Source: Mycoplasmopsis edwardii (GTDB taxonomy: Bacteria > Bacillota_I > Bacilli_A > Mycoplasmatales > Metamycoplasmataceae). From it: a stretch of 64,000 nucleotides of DNA. The notes beneath the pieces were generated by a model. That model worked only from the letters and a program-made list of their open reading frames with translations, had not been told where the DNA came from and did not search any database. Positions 19,916 through 30,972 of this stretch are shown here, piece after piece (within the stretch, counting starts at the first letter, position 1; each line of letters begins with the position of its first letter). The position numbers and the translations under genes were made by a program. The DNA is taken from NCBI RefSeq assembly GCF_900476105.1, contig NZ_LS991951.1:372001-436000 (forward strand), read 5' to 3'.

Positions 19916-21760
19916 TTAACCTAAATTATTTTGATGTTTAACTAATTCAAAATACTTACCTTTTGAATTGATTAATTGTTCATGATTGCCTTGTTCAAGG
20001 ATTTGCCCATCATTTATGACTAAGATATTATCACAATCTTTAATTGTACTTAATCTGTGTGCGATGATTATTGAGGTTGAGTTAATAGTTAAATTATTCA
20101 TTGATTCTTGAATTTCTTTTTCTGTTAGTGAATCGACATTAGATGTGGCTTCATCCATAATTATGATACTTGGTTTTTTGTAATTTACTCTAGAAATAGC
20201 TAATAGTTGTTTTTGACCTTGTGATAAAAAGTTACCTGAGTTCTTTAAGATGGTATTTGTATCATTATTAAATTTTTCTAAATGACGATCAAAATTTGAG
20301 TTTTTTAAAGCTTGATTAATATCTTCATAATTAATTATTTCGTTATTTGATCCATATGCAACGTTTTTTGCAATTGTATCTGTAAATAATTGTGTTTCTT
20401 GTAAAACAAACCCTAAAGTATTTCTAAGTGAATGAAGTTTAATATCATTTATATTAATTCCATCAATTAATATTTCGCCTTCATTAATTTCATAAAATCT
20501 TCCAATTAAGTTAATAATTGTTGTTTTACCTGCGCCAGTTGGCCCAACTAATGCAATTTTTTGACCTTTATTAACATTAAAAGAAATGTTTTTTAATATA
20601 TACTTATCTTCATATTTAAAACTAACATTACTAAAAATAATTTCTCCATTAACTTCTTTTTCAAAGTTTGGAACATTTATATTTTTTCAAACTTTATGAT
20701 TATTTGGTTTGTTTTCAATATAGTAGCTTCCTAGATCTTTTTCTTCAGGTTGATCCATAATTGAAAAAATTCTTTTTGCACCTGCTAGTGCTCTTAAAAT
20801 ATCATTTGAACTAAGCATTATTGTCCCTATTGGGTTTGCAAAACTTTTTGAGAATTGTGTAAAAGCAATTAAAGTTCCAATTGTTAAACCAACACCCTCG
20901 TATCTACCTTTCAGAGTAATAATGGCACCAAAAACAGCGACAGAGGCATATCCTAATAACCCTAAGTTGAACGATAATGGAAAAAATATACCAGAGTATG
21001 TATAAGCTATTTTGCTTCTTTTACGATATTCTTCTGTTAGTTTGTTATGTTTATCAATTACTTCGCTAGCATTATTAAAGATTTTATTTGTGCTAAATCC
21101 TGAAAGAATCTCCTCAACATATCCTGAAATTTTAGCATTGATTTCTCTTTCTTTAGCAAAAGATTTTTTAGACTTTCTTGAGATAAAAAAGCTTGTAATG
21201 AAGATGATCAACATAAAACATAAAATAATTAATGAAAGTTGTCAACTCATAATAAACATTACAATAACTGAGACAATTAAAGTAATTATTGAGTTTATAC
21301 TGTTTGGTATAACATCTCTAAAAAAGTTTTTTAATGTTTCTATATCAGAGTTAAAGCTCGCAATAATGACTCCTTTTAACTCTTTGTTTAGATAACCCAT
21401 AGGCAATTTTTGAATTTTATAATATAAGTTATCTTGAATTAGTTTCATTGTTTTAAAGGTAATGTAACTTAATATAAAGTTACCTAAAAATTTAAAGATA
21501 ATTGATCCTAAAAATCATAATGCTGAAAAAGCTATTACCAAATAAAAGAAACTTCAATTAAAATTCGATGCATCATTTGTTGCTAAATAATCTTTCAAAA
21601 CCATATCGATAATAACTTTACCGATAAATACTTGGTTGTATAACATACCACCTGTTGCTAGTAGATAAAGTAAAACACCAATAATTAATAAAAACTTGTT
21701 ATTTATTCATAGATAACTAAAAATCCTTTTTAGAGATTTATTTACATCTTTATTATTCAT
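19916..21760 (-). CDS. ABC exporter half-transporter (TMD-NBD), 614 aa
   Basis: Six membrane helices (residues about 1-330, including a GFSTNKIFNN coupling segment) are followed by an ATPase domain: Walker A GPTGAGKTTIINL, Q-loop FVLQETQLF, a degenerate signature LSQGQKQL in place of LSGGQ, Walker B PSIIIMDEATSNVD, and H-loop IIAHRLST. It overlaps the upstream half-transporter by 8 bases (ATGAATAA), so the two very likely form a heterodimeric MsbA/LmrCD-type exporter. The neighbouring half-transporter has a normal signature but lacks the H-loop histidine; unequal ATP sites are typical of heterodimers. Substrate unknown; lipid, drug or peptide export are all possible. Confidence 0.88.
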
Positions 21761-23543
21761 TAGTTACCTCTATCATTGAATTTTGTGATTCAAAAATATT
21801 TTTATATGTTTTATTTGTTTTTAATAATTGTTCATGTGAACTTAAGGCTGATAATTTACCTTTTTCTATAACTGCGATAAAATCACAATCTTTAATTGAT
21901 GATATTTTTTGCGAAATTATGATTTTAGTCATTCCTAATGTTTCATTAATAGCAGTTTTAATTTTCTTTTCTGTTGTTGCATCAACTGCGCTTGTAGCAT
22001 CATCTAGAATTAATAATTCTGGCTGTTTTAATAAAGCTCTAGCAATAGATAATCTTTGTTTTTGTCCACCAGAAAAGTTAGTTCCTTTTGGTTCAACTTT
22101 ATGATTCAGTTTATCTTCTAATCCATTTACAAAGTTGTAAATATCAGATTTTTCGAGTGCATTATATATTTCTTGATCATCAATATTTTTATTAAATGAA
22201 GTTAAATTTGATCTAATTGTTCCTTTAAATAAGACGCTATCTTGAAATACAATTGAAATTTTTTCTCTAAGTTTATTAATGTCATATTCTTTGATATTAA
22301 TGTTGTTGATTAAAATTTCACCTGAAGTAACATCAAAAAATCTAGCTAAAAGGTTAATTATTGTACTTTTACCTTCACCTGTTTGACCTAGTATTCCTAA
22401 TGTTTGGTTCTTTTTGATAACAAAATTAATGTTTTTAAGAACAAGTAAATCAGAATTTTCGTGTTTAAAACTCACGTTTTTAAACTCTATTACATCAATT
22501 GAGAAATCTTTAATTGGGTTTAATGAATTTTTGATTAAACTTTGATAATTTAATATTTCTTTAATTCTTTGTGCACTTGGTTTAGCAATAAATAGGTTAA
22601 AGCCAATGTTTAAGATCCCGATAAATGAAAAAGTTATCATTCAAATATATGTGCTGAATAATACCATTGTACCAATTTGAATTTTGTTTTGTAAAACTTG
22701 ATTTACACCAATTGTTGCTAATATGATTAACGACATAAAGATAATCATCATAAAAAATGATTCAGAAACAGAGTTTGCTACAGTAATTTTTAAGTTAGAT
22801 TTTGTGAGTTTTTGTGTAAGTTTTTGAATAATACTGTATTCTTTTTCTTCAGTTGCATTAGCTTTAATAGTTTTAAGTGAGTTTAAGTTTTCTTGTAATT
22901 TTTGGTTGAATTCATCATTAAATATAAATAGTCTTTTAATGATTTTTTGAACATATGATACTACAAAAACCATAACTACAATAATTGGGATTGTTATAAC
23001 AAATATAAGTGAAAGTTGTGGTGATGTTGTTATCGAAAAGAATAAAGCACTACCAAATACAAATATTGATCTAATTACGTTAAGTATAAGCATAGAAAGA
23101 GTTCTTTCTAAACTTAAAACATCCGCATTTAATCTGTTAAGTATTGCACCAATTGAAAGTTTACTTAAATCTTGTGGTGAAAGTTCTTGTATTTTTGCAA
23201 AAACTTTATTCTTTAAATTCATTGTAAATTGAGTTGTTATTTTAGGTATTAGTAATGTTTGAATAGTTAATGAAATGCATATAATTACAATTACAAACAA
23301 TAATAAAAGTCCACCATTAAATCAAATCTCAGATTCTTTTTTTTGCGAACTTAAATCACTATTATTATCGGAAAGAATATTAATAATATTTTTAACATAT
23401 TGTGGAGTCAATACTTCTAAAGCTATTTGACCTGCTAATAAAATAATTGTTAAAAGTATTAATATCCTCAATCCTTTAGTGAAATCAAAAATTTTGATTT
23501 CTTTTTGTTTCTTAGTTATTATTAACCTCCATGTGTCCATCAT
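21753..23543 (-). CDS. ABC exporter half-transporter (TMD-NBD), about 596 aa
   Basis: N-terminal six-helix domain, then an NBD with Walker A GQTGEGKSTIINL, Q-loop IVFQDSVLF, intact signature NFSGGQKQRLSIARAL and Walker B LLILDDATSAVD, with Asp where the catalytic Glu usually sits. The switch region reads KIIISQKISSI, without the usual H-loop His. One of the two composite ATP sites is therefore probably non-hydrolytic. The start is uncertain: ATG 23543 or 23540 lie inside the ArsR gene, while a GGAGG at about 23528 points to a non-ATG start a few codons later. Overlap with the regulator suggests coupled translation and regulation. Confidence 0.87.
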
Positions 23544-23862
23544 TAATACATATGCATTCGTTAATTCTGTCTTTGTCTAATAAATATACATCTTCCAAAA
23601 TGTTTTTATATTTTGAAAGAAATTCTTGAGTTAAATAATAGTATGAGAAAATGCCATCTTTTTTAGCATCAATAATATTTGCTTTTTTGAGATCGTTTAA
23701 ATGTTTTGAAACATTAGCTTGTTTTTCATCTAATATTTCAACTAATGTTTTAACATCACATTCAAATTCATGGCATGTATAAAGGTGCATAATAATATTT
23801 TTTTTGACTGTTTTTGATAAAAATGAAAACACTTCTTCTAAGCTAAAATCATTTTTAACCAT
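23512..23862 (-). CDS. ArsR/SmtB-type winged-helix regulator, 116 aa
   Basis: Winged-helix repressor of ArsR size: helix-turn-helix with EILDEKQANVSKHLNDLKKA, then the wing DGIFSYYYL. Cys and His residues occur as HLYTCHEFECDVKTL before the recognition helix and CICINDGH near the C-terminus. They could bind metal or sense thiol chemistry, though the spacing is not the exact ELCVCDL motif. GGAGGAATAAC precedes ATG 23862. It lies three bases after the helicase stop and overlaps the ABC gene, so it probably controls the exporter pair and possibly the whole unit. Inducer not identifiable. Confidence 0.85.
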   Translation of the reverse strand: MVKNDFSLEEVFSFLSKTVKKNIIMHLYTCHEFECDVKTLVEILDEKQANVSKHLNDLKKANIIDAKKDGIFSYYYLTQEFLSKYKNILEDVYLLDKDRINECICINDGHMEVNNN

Positions 23863-23865
23863 ATG

Positions 23866-26800
23866 TTATTCCTCCTCATCTTCTTCATTATCTAATTCTT
23901 CGTCTCATTCAGAATCATCATCTTCTAAAATTCATGTTGATGTCAAATCGTGTTTATTTTCATAAGTTTTAAAAGGCGGAATTGAAAATTCTTTAGTTAA
24001 TTCAACTTCCTTAGTAGTATCTATTTTATTTTCAATTGTTTCTTGTTCAAGAACAAAAGTTGATGTTGATCCGTTTTTATCTTCAAATACCTTAAAAAAT
24101 TCATTATCATTTTGATTTTGCTCTTGATTTTCCAAGTTATACATGTTTGAAGCATTTTCTTCTTCAAGCTCTACTTCTTGGTTTAGTTCATTATCATCAT
24201 AAACTACATTAGAATTTAAGTTTAAGAAATTCTTAATTTCGTCGTCAACAGAGTTTGTATCGTATGGGACTTCTTCCTTGTCTTCAATTATAATTTCAGG
24301 TTCTTTTACTACTGGCTTAATTTCTCTTTCATATTCTTGGAAATTAAAGTCAAAATATTCACGTTCAACTTCAGGTTCTTTAGATTCTTTTTGATAAATA
24401 ACTTCTTCTTCACCTTCTAAATCTTCGAAAATTTCATCATTAATTGTGAATGTGTTTGTTTTACCAAACTTAAATGAACTTGTTTTATCGAATTCGAATG
24501 TGTTTGTTAAAGCTTCTTTAGGTTGCTCAATTTGTTCTTCTTCATAAACAACTTCATTATTTTCACTAAATAATGATTCTTGAGTGTTTGATTCATTTAT
24601 TTCGAATGAGTTAGTTTGTTTACTTGGCTCATAATTAAATTCTTTTGAATGTTCAAACCCTAAGTCAATGCCTTCAGTTTGTTGTGTGTGTGTTAAATTA
24701 ATTTCTGAATCATGAAGTGTTTCAGATTGAACTGTATTATTATCTTCGAGTACTGAAATAATGTTTTGTTCAGCAACTGTTTTAATTTCTGAAAGTTGCT
24801 CGATTTTTACATCATCATTTTCATCATCTTTAAAGTTTTCTAAACTGTTTTTGTTTAAAATGTATGTTGATGTTGGTTGGAAGTTTGTGATATCACCATT
24901 ACTTACTGGTTTAAATCAGTTTTTAAGATTGTTTTGAATGCTTATTCATGAAATTGGCGAGATGACATTGATGTCATATTTTTTAGATTCTAAAAATCTG
25001 AATCTATCTCTTAAAATCATGTATTTATCATTTTTATTACCATAGTCATAGTTATCAAATAAGAAACATTTGTATGGTTTTTTGTTTTTGGTTACAACTA
25101 AATCAATGCTAATTGATCCAACGTTGTAATCTTCAAAGATTTCATATTCAAGTTTGTTGTTAATTGCAGCTTCTATTGAGTCATAAACATGTTTTTTAAA
25201 TCATTTAGAGTTTTCATTAAACTCCATTTTTGAATATTCTTCATTTTTGTTATATCTAAATAATGAATCAGAATCATCTTCAAGTTTTTTGTTAAATGAG
25301 TCGTAAACTTCTCTTCTTTTTTCTGAAGTTGGTTTTTCTAAGAATCTTAATCATTCTTTAAAAGTTAGCATATCTTCAGAGAAGTTACCTGATAAGTTAA
25401 CTTCTCATGATTTAATTGTTTTAATAACAATCATTTTTTCTTTTGCACGTGAAATTGCTACATTAAGAGCATTTCTACCTGTTGGTCTACAAATATAAGT
25501 TGATGAAAGTTTTGTATTTTTGTCATATGAAACAGTTGCAATAACTAAGTCCGCTTCATCACCTTGAATATTTTCAATATTTTTAATTAAAAGTCTTCTA
25601 TCGTTTAAAGCTTCTTCTAATTCTGGGTTATTATCTAAAATAACCTCATTGATGTAATCGCTTTGTTGAACGTTAAAAGCTAAAAGGATAATCTTCTTGT
25701 ATTTATTAATATTTTGTTTAAGTAATTCAATTGCTTTATTGGCTTCTTCAACGTTTTTAGAGTCTTTTCATGCACCTTCTACTTCATGAACTTCAATTGG
25801 TTCAGTGTTAACTTGATCATTTGAATCAACTACATCTAACTGCGATTTATAAAAGTGTTTTGATGAGAATGACATTAACGCCGCATGATTTGAACGATAG
25901 TTTTTATCAAGAAGTATTTGAATAACGTTTAATGATGAAGCATAGTCTAATAATGACTCTACTCTACCAAAAATTGAATCATCAGTGCTTCTAGAACCAA
26001 ATCAGTTACTTGGTCTCATTTGTTCTGGGTCACCAGCTAGAACTTTAACTTTAGCAAGATATAAAATTGGCAATCCTTTTTCAATAAAGATCTGACTTGA
26101 TTCATCTAAAATAGCGTAATCTAATTCTTTTTGCTCTCATGAAGAAAGATCTGTATCTGGTGTAGCGACAATAACTGGGTAAATTATCTTAATAATTCTG
26201 GCGAATTTTTTAACAATTTTGTAAGGCTCATCTTTTTTGAGTCTAATATATTGAGAGAATTCAACATATTCTTTCTTTTCTTCTGGAGTCATTCTTTGGA
26301 ATTTATCATTAATTCTTTGAGATAAAATTCTATGAATTACTTTTTCGTTTGATACAACTTGTTTAAAGTCAATTTCTTTTGAAAGTTCAATTAATTTGTT
26401 GATTTCACTAATTACTCTTCCATTTTCTTCTGATGTAGCTACATTTTGGAAGTATTTAACAACATCTGCAAAGCTACCATCAAAAACAGGGAAGTTCTCT
26501 TTGATTTCTTCAGCAACTTTTTTAACTTTACGTGATTTTGAAGTAAATGTAAATCATTTAGCATTGTTTTCCTTAAGCATAAGATTTACAACATCTTCAT
26601 TTGTTAATTTTTTATCTGGGTAAATAATATCATTTGGTAAATTAATAATAAATTCAATATCATTTGAGTAATTAGGATTTTTAACACTCATTGCTAATTG
26701 ATAATAAGCATAAAGAATTCTTTGAATGTCTTTGTTTGTTAATAATCCATTTACGATATTAATGTATTCAATTTCTTTAGCGCTAATAATTGGTGATGGG

Positions 26801-28062
26801 TCAGCTTGAGCTCCACCGTCAAATGATTCTAATTGATCTAAATATTTTTCAATTGGTTTATAAAACTCACTCTTATTCATGTTTTTGGTTTTTAAAATGA
26901 ATAAACAAAAGTCTTGTAATGAGCCTAGTCTTTCTTTAATAACGTTTAATGCTGCTTTCTTTTGTGATGCGACAATAGCTGTTTTGTTATAAACTAAAAT
27001 GTTTGTAATTAAGTTAACAATAGTTTGAGATTTACCTGTACCTGGTGGACCTCAAATGATTGTGTGTTGGTTTAAAGCAGAAATAATTGCTTTATCTTGT
27101 GAAAGGTTTGAAGGAGTTATCTTGAAAATCGAAATATGTGGATTGTTAAGATGTTTATTGATTTTTTCTTTATAAATGTTTTTGTTAATCTCAACATCAA
27201 TAATGCTTTCAAGTTCATCTTTTTCAATAATTTCTTTCATTCTGTTTCTTGAGTATCCACCAGCTGGTTGAAATACACCTAAAACAGCACCTGGATGAAA
27301 TACTATATTTTCATTATCGATTTCAATAGGTCCTTTAACTTTAAATTCTCCAAAGACATCATCTGGTAAAGAAAATAAATTATCTCAGTCATTTCTTAAA
27401 ATGTTTACAAATGAACTCATTTTTCTTTCATTTAAATCTGGGTCAATATGTAAGTTAATTCCATTATTTTTTAAGAAGAACATAATTTTTTCGTTAACTT
27501 TGATTTCTCCTTCACTAACTAAGTAAGGCTTACTATTAACGAATTTAAAGTTTACTTCTTTTAAAAGTAATGGTGCATAAATAACTTTTTCATCTACTCT
27601 TAAGCTAGTAAATAAAAACCCAATGTGTAATGGTCAAATGTTTGTTTCTTCCAAAATTGATGTAGCTTCAAGGTTTAAAACTTTTCATTGTTTCACTGAC
27701 TCTTGAACTCTATGTTCAATTTTGTTAATGATGAATCTTTTTGCTTCATTAAGGTTTTTCTGTGTTTCAACAAATTTATCAATTTTAAGTTTTCTTGTGT
27801 TTTTTGTAGCTAAAACATGTCTTAATTCATCAAAAGTTTGCGCTTGTTGCACATCCTTCTTAAAACTTAATAAATCACCATCAAGTAAAGAAATTTCGAA
27901 AGCATCATGGTAAATAATTTCATCAAATTGCTCATTTGAAATAACTTTTCTTAAATCAAAAAAGCTTTGATTGTTCATTTTAGTAAAAATAGATGAATCA
28001 TTAGAATGAACATCTAGTAAATTGTTTAATATTGTGTCATATTTTTCGTTTCTTATAGCCAT
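23866..28062 (-). CDS. Large SF1 (Upf1/DNA2-type) helicase with acidic tail, 1398 aa
   Basis: Walker A GPPGTGKSQTIVNL at about residue 337, DExx box ILDESSQI at about 650, NYRSN, and the motif V-VI region QGDEADLVIATVSYD and NVAISRAKEKMIVI at about 830-870. Residues 1-330 form a family-specific N-terminal domain. A further domain follows the core, with KKPYKCFLFDNYDYGNKNDK near residue 995, possibly nuclease-like. The last about 330 residues are highly acidic and Asn/Gln-rich, likely disordered. The family acts on DNA or RNA; the role here is unknown. ATG 28062 is two bases from an EIIB-like gene. A fragment of a second copy lies at 3909-4114. Confidence 0.88.
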
Positions 28063-28064
28063 AA

Positions 28065-28421
28065 TTATCCCTTATTTTTATTTAATAACGCATTGTAAAC
28101 AGATGTTGAATAAACACCTAAAATTATTGAAATTACAGAACTTTTAACAAAAAGACCACTTACACCTTTTAAACCTTGAATTTTTTCTAATTGAACTTTA
28201 TCAATATCTTTGATTTTTAACACAACCCTTGAAGGCATTTGTTTATCAAGTTCATAGTTGTCTTCGCCTAAAAATTCAATTAAACTTTCAATTTTAAAAG
28301 GTAAGTTATCTACCTGATAAAAAGTGTTCTTTTTATGCTCGATTTTTTTCTTTCATTTTATTCAAATTAACCCTAGTGTAATAACACTTAAAAATACCAT
28401 TTTAAACTTATTATTAATCAT
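28065..28421 (-). CDS. PTS EIIB-like small membrane protein without the active cysteine, 118 aa
   Basis: An N-terminal membrane helix (about residues 8-22) is followed by a glucose-type EIIB fold: IESLIEFLGEDNYELDKQMP, SRVVLKIKDIDKVQLEKIQG, LKGVSGLFVKSSVISIILGV. In true EIIB domains a Cys in the C-x-T-R-L motif takes the phosphate from EIIA. Here the position reads QMPSRVVL, so phosphotransfer is not expected. It ends two bases before the helicase start, hence an operon. It may act as a scaffold or regulator; this is inference. Confidence 0.72.
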
Positions 28422-28622
28422 AATTTATATCATACAATAAATTTGAGTTTTTTAAAGTCTGCGGAATCATTTTTTGATATCTAAAATATAGAATTTAAGC
28501 ACTAAAAATTAAAAATATTAATTATTATATTAATCAAAATCTATTTATTTCTGCCAAAAATTTTGACCAGTTTTTGCTCAATTTTTTTAATTTTTATCGC
28601 TATTTATTGGGTGTTTATTTGT

Positions 28623-28628
28623 TATAAT
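28623..28628 (+). promoter_or_regulatory. -10 box of the DegV gene; probably leaderless mRNA
   Basis: TATAAT ends six bases before the ATG at 28635, with no ribosome site between. Transcription would start at or next to the A of the ATG. Confidence 0.6.
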
Positions 28629-28634
28629 AAAAAC

Positions 28635-29504
28635 ATGAAAAAATTAGGAATAATATTAGATTCTTTTTCTTGTTTAACAGAAAAACAAGCTCGTGATTTA
28701 GGGTATAAATTCTTGCCATTGCAAGTTGAGATTGATGGAAAAATTTATCTTGATGGTATTGATGATAGATTAGAAACTTTAAAGAAAATCGAAAAAGCCG
28801 ATAAAGTTTTATCTTCATTGCCAAAACTTGAAACAATTGAGAAAGTAGTTGTTGAAGCTTCTAAAGAATATGATGAAGTTATTTTTATGGGTATTTCATC
28901 AAATTTATCAAGTACAGCAAATTCAATTAGGACACTTGCCGCAGATTTAGGGAACGTTTATGTTATGGAAAACCACTTAATTGGTGACCAAATTGTTAAA
29001 ACTGTAGAATACTTAAAAAATCTTTATGAAGTTAAAAACTATACAATCAATCAATTATTTGAAGAATTAAATTGAATTAATGAATCATCAATGACAATTA
29101 TTGTTCCAGAAAAAATCGACTACATGATTAAAGGTGGTAGATTAAATGGACTTAAGAAATTTGTTTTAACTAAAATTTCTATGTTGCCAATCCTTTCATA
29201 CGAAGAAGATGGTACTGTTAAATCTAAATACTTGAAAAGAACTGTTGCAAAAGGTGTTGAAAAAGCAATTGAAAGTGTTGTTGAATTTTGTGAAGAAAAC
29301 AAAGATGAAACATCAAAAAACAAGTTTGTTGTTACATTTATTCACGGAATTAAAGACGAAATGAATAAAATTGTTGAAAATAACCAATACTTCAAGCCAA
29401 CTTCAACATTCTTAACACCTTCAGTAATCGCTGTTCACACAGGTCCTGAAGCTCTTGCATTAGCTGTGATGCCTGATTTAAAATCTAAATATGAACAAAA
29501 ATAA
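28635..29504 (+). CDS. DegV-family fatty-acid-binding protein, 289 aa
   Basis: DegV proteins bind a fatty acid and serve as the lipid-presenting subunit of fatty acid kinase. Typical blocks are ILDSFSCLTEKQARDLGYKF at the N-terminus, ISSNLSSTANS near residue 95, then the C-terminal domain with DYMIKGGRLNGLKK and FIHGIKDE, and VIAVHTGPEALALAV at the end. Length is standard. A UGA Trp lies at 29073. ATG 28635 is chosen because it follows the family N-terminus; earlier in-frame codons lie in the promoter. It overlaps the next small gene by 14 bases. Confidence 0.93.
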
Positions 29505-29694
29505 AAAAGAAAAAAGAAGCGAACAGCAATACACTAAATTAGTTAATAACATTATCAAAGCTAATCCATCATCTGCAAATGTAAGAAAAACATATTACAA
29601 AAATAGTTTTATATATGCTTTTGCAATCATTTCAATAATAATAATTATTACAATTACTATTTTAGTTTTTCTTATCTTATTTAAAATTATTTAA
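29491..29694 (+). CDS. Small single-helix membrane protein, 67 aa
   Basis: Starts inside the end of the DegV gene (14-base overlap), so translation is likely coupled. A charged N-terminal segment (NKNKKEKRSEQQYTKL) precedes one strong membrane helix (about residues 43-66) very rich in Ile. No family recognised. The following hairpin ends the two-gene unit. Confidence 0.7.
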   Translation: MNKNKKEKRSEQQYTKLVNNIIKANPSSANVRKTYYKNSFIYAFAIISIIIIITITILVFLILFKII

Positions 29695-29711
29695 CATTTT
29701 ATATAGTGATG

Positions 29712-29737
29712 ACCATGCATAATAATGCATGGTTTTT
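29712..29737 (+). terminator. Terminator of the DegV unit
   Basis: ACCATGCAT, loop AATA, ATGCATGGT, then T-run. Confidence 0.88.
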
Positions 29738-29740
29738 GCA

Positions 29741-29769
29741 TAAAAAAATACTTAGACATTGTCTAAATA
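29741..29769 (-). terminator. Terminator of ychF
   Basis: Minus strand TTAGAC, three-base loop, GTCTAA, then a seven-T run close behind, beyond the ychF stop. Confidence 0.75.
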
Positions 29770-29785
29770 CTTCTAATTAATGTAA

Positions 29786-30886
29786 TTATTTTCCGAATTT
29801 AAAGTGACAAATATCACCATCATTCATTATGTATTGTTTACCTTCTTGTCTCATTTTTCCAGCGTTTTTAGCACCTTGTTCACCACCGTATTGAATGTAA
29901 TCATTGAATGAAATAACTTCTGCTTTGATAAATTTTTTCTCAAAATCTGTATGGATTACACCAGCGCATCTTGGTGCAGCTCAACCTTTATGGTAAACTC
30001 AAGCTCTAGCTTCAATTTGACCTGCAGTAAAGTATGTTTCTAAATTCAATAAGTCAAATGCTTCTCTAGTTAATAAATCAAGTCCACTTGTTTTGATTCC
30101 GTATAAATCAAGTAATTCTTGTTTTTCTTCTTGATTTTCAATAGTAACAAGTTCTGACTCAACTTGAACAGAAATCGGAATTAATTTTTCATAATCTTTT
30201 AGCGAATTTTGTAATTCTAAGAATAATTTATCTTCTTTGTAATTTAAAAATTGTTCATTTCCTAAGTTAGCCACATAAATGATTGGTTTGAAAGTTAATA
30301 AGTGGTAACCTTTAATGAATTTTTCTTCATTTTCATCAAACTGAACTTCTCTAACTGGAATATTGTTTTCAAGTGCTTCTTTAACTTTTAATGCAGCATT
30401 TTGCTCAATAATTCCATCTTTATCACCAGATTTAGCTTTTTTAGCAACTCTATTAAGCACATTGTTAATTGTTTCTAAGTCAGCTAACATTAATTCATAG
30501 TTAATTACGTCTTTATCTCTAACTGGATCAACTGAATTGGCAACGTGCATAATGTTTTTATCTTCGAAACATCTAACAACATGAATGATTGCATCCACTT
30601 CCCTAATGTTGGCTAAAAACTTGTTACCAAGCCCTTCTCCCTTTGAAGCCCCTTTAACAAGGCCAGCAATATCGACAAAGTCAAAAGTAGCTCAAACAAT
30701 TTTATCTGGTTTAATAATATCTGCAATTTGTTGAAGTCTTGGGTCGATTAATGGAACTGATGAAATATTTGGTTCAATGGTTGTGAAAGCATAATTAGAT
30801 GATTCAACTTGTTTTTTAGTAATAGCGCTAAATAATGTGCTCTTTCCAACGTTTGGTAACCCTACAATACCTGCTTTTAGTGACAT
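29786..30886 (-). CDS. ychF: YchF/OLA1-type P-loop ATPase, 366 aa
   Basis: Conserved translation-associated P-loop protein that prefers ATP over GTP and binds ribosomes. G1 is [12 protein letters not shown]3 [20 protein letters not shown], and the family-specific [10 protein letters not shown] follows the P-loop. The G4 position has NLGNE in place of NKxD, as in the family. The TGS-like C-terminus contains [18 protein letters not shown] and ends HFKFGK. Length is standard. ATG 30886 follows AGGAGG. Monocistronic, with a terminator facing that of the DegV unit. Confidence 0.96.
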
Positions 30887-30972
30887 AGTCCTCCTAATAT
30901 TTTTAACTATTAATATAGTCTATTTTACTCTAAATTTGGTAAAATTTGAAATAAATAAAGAAAGGTTTTTAT

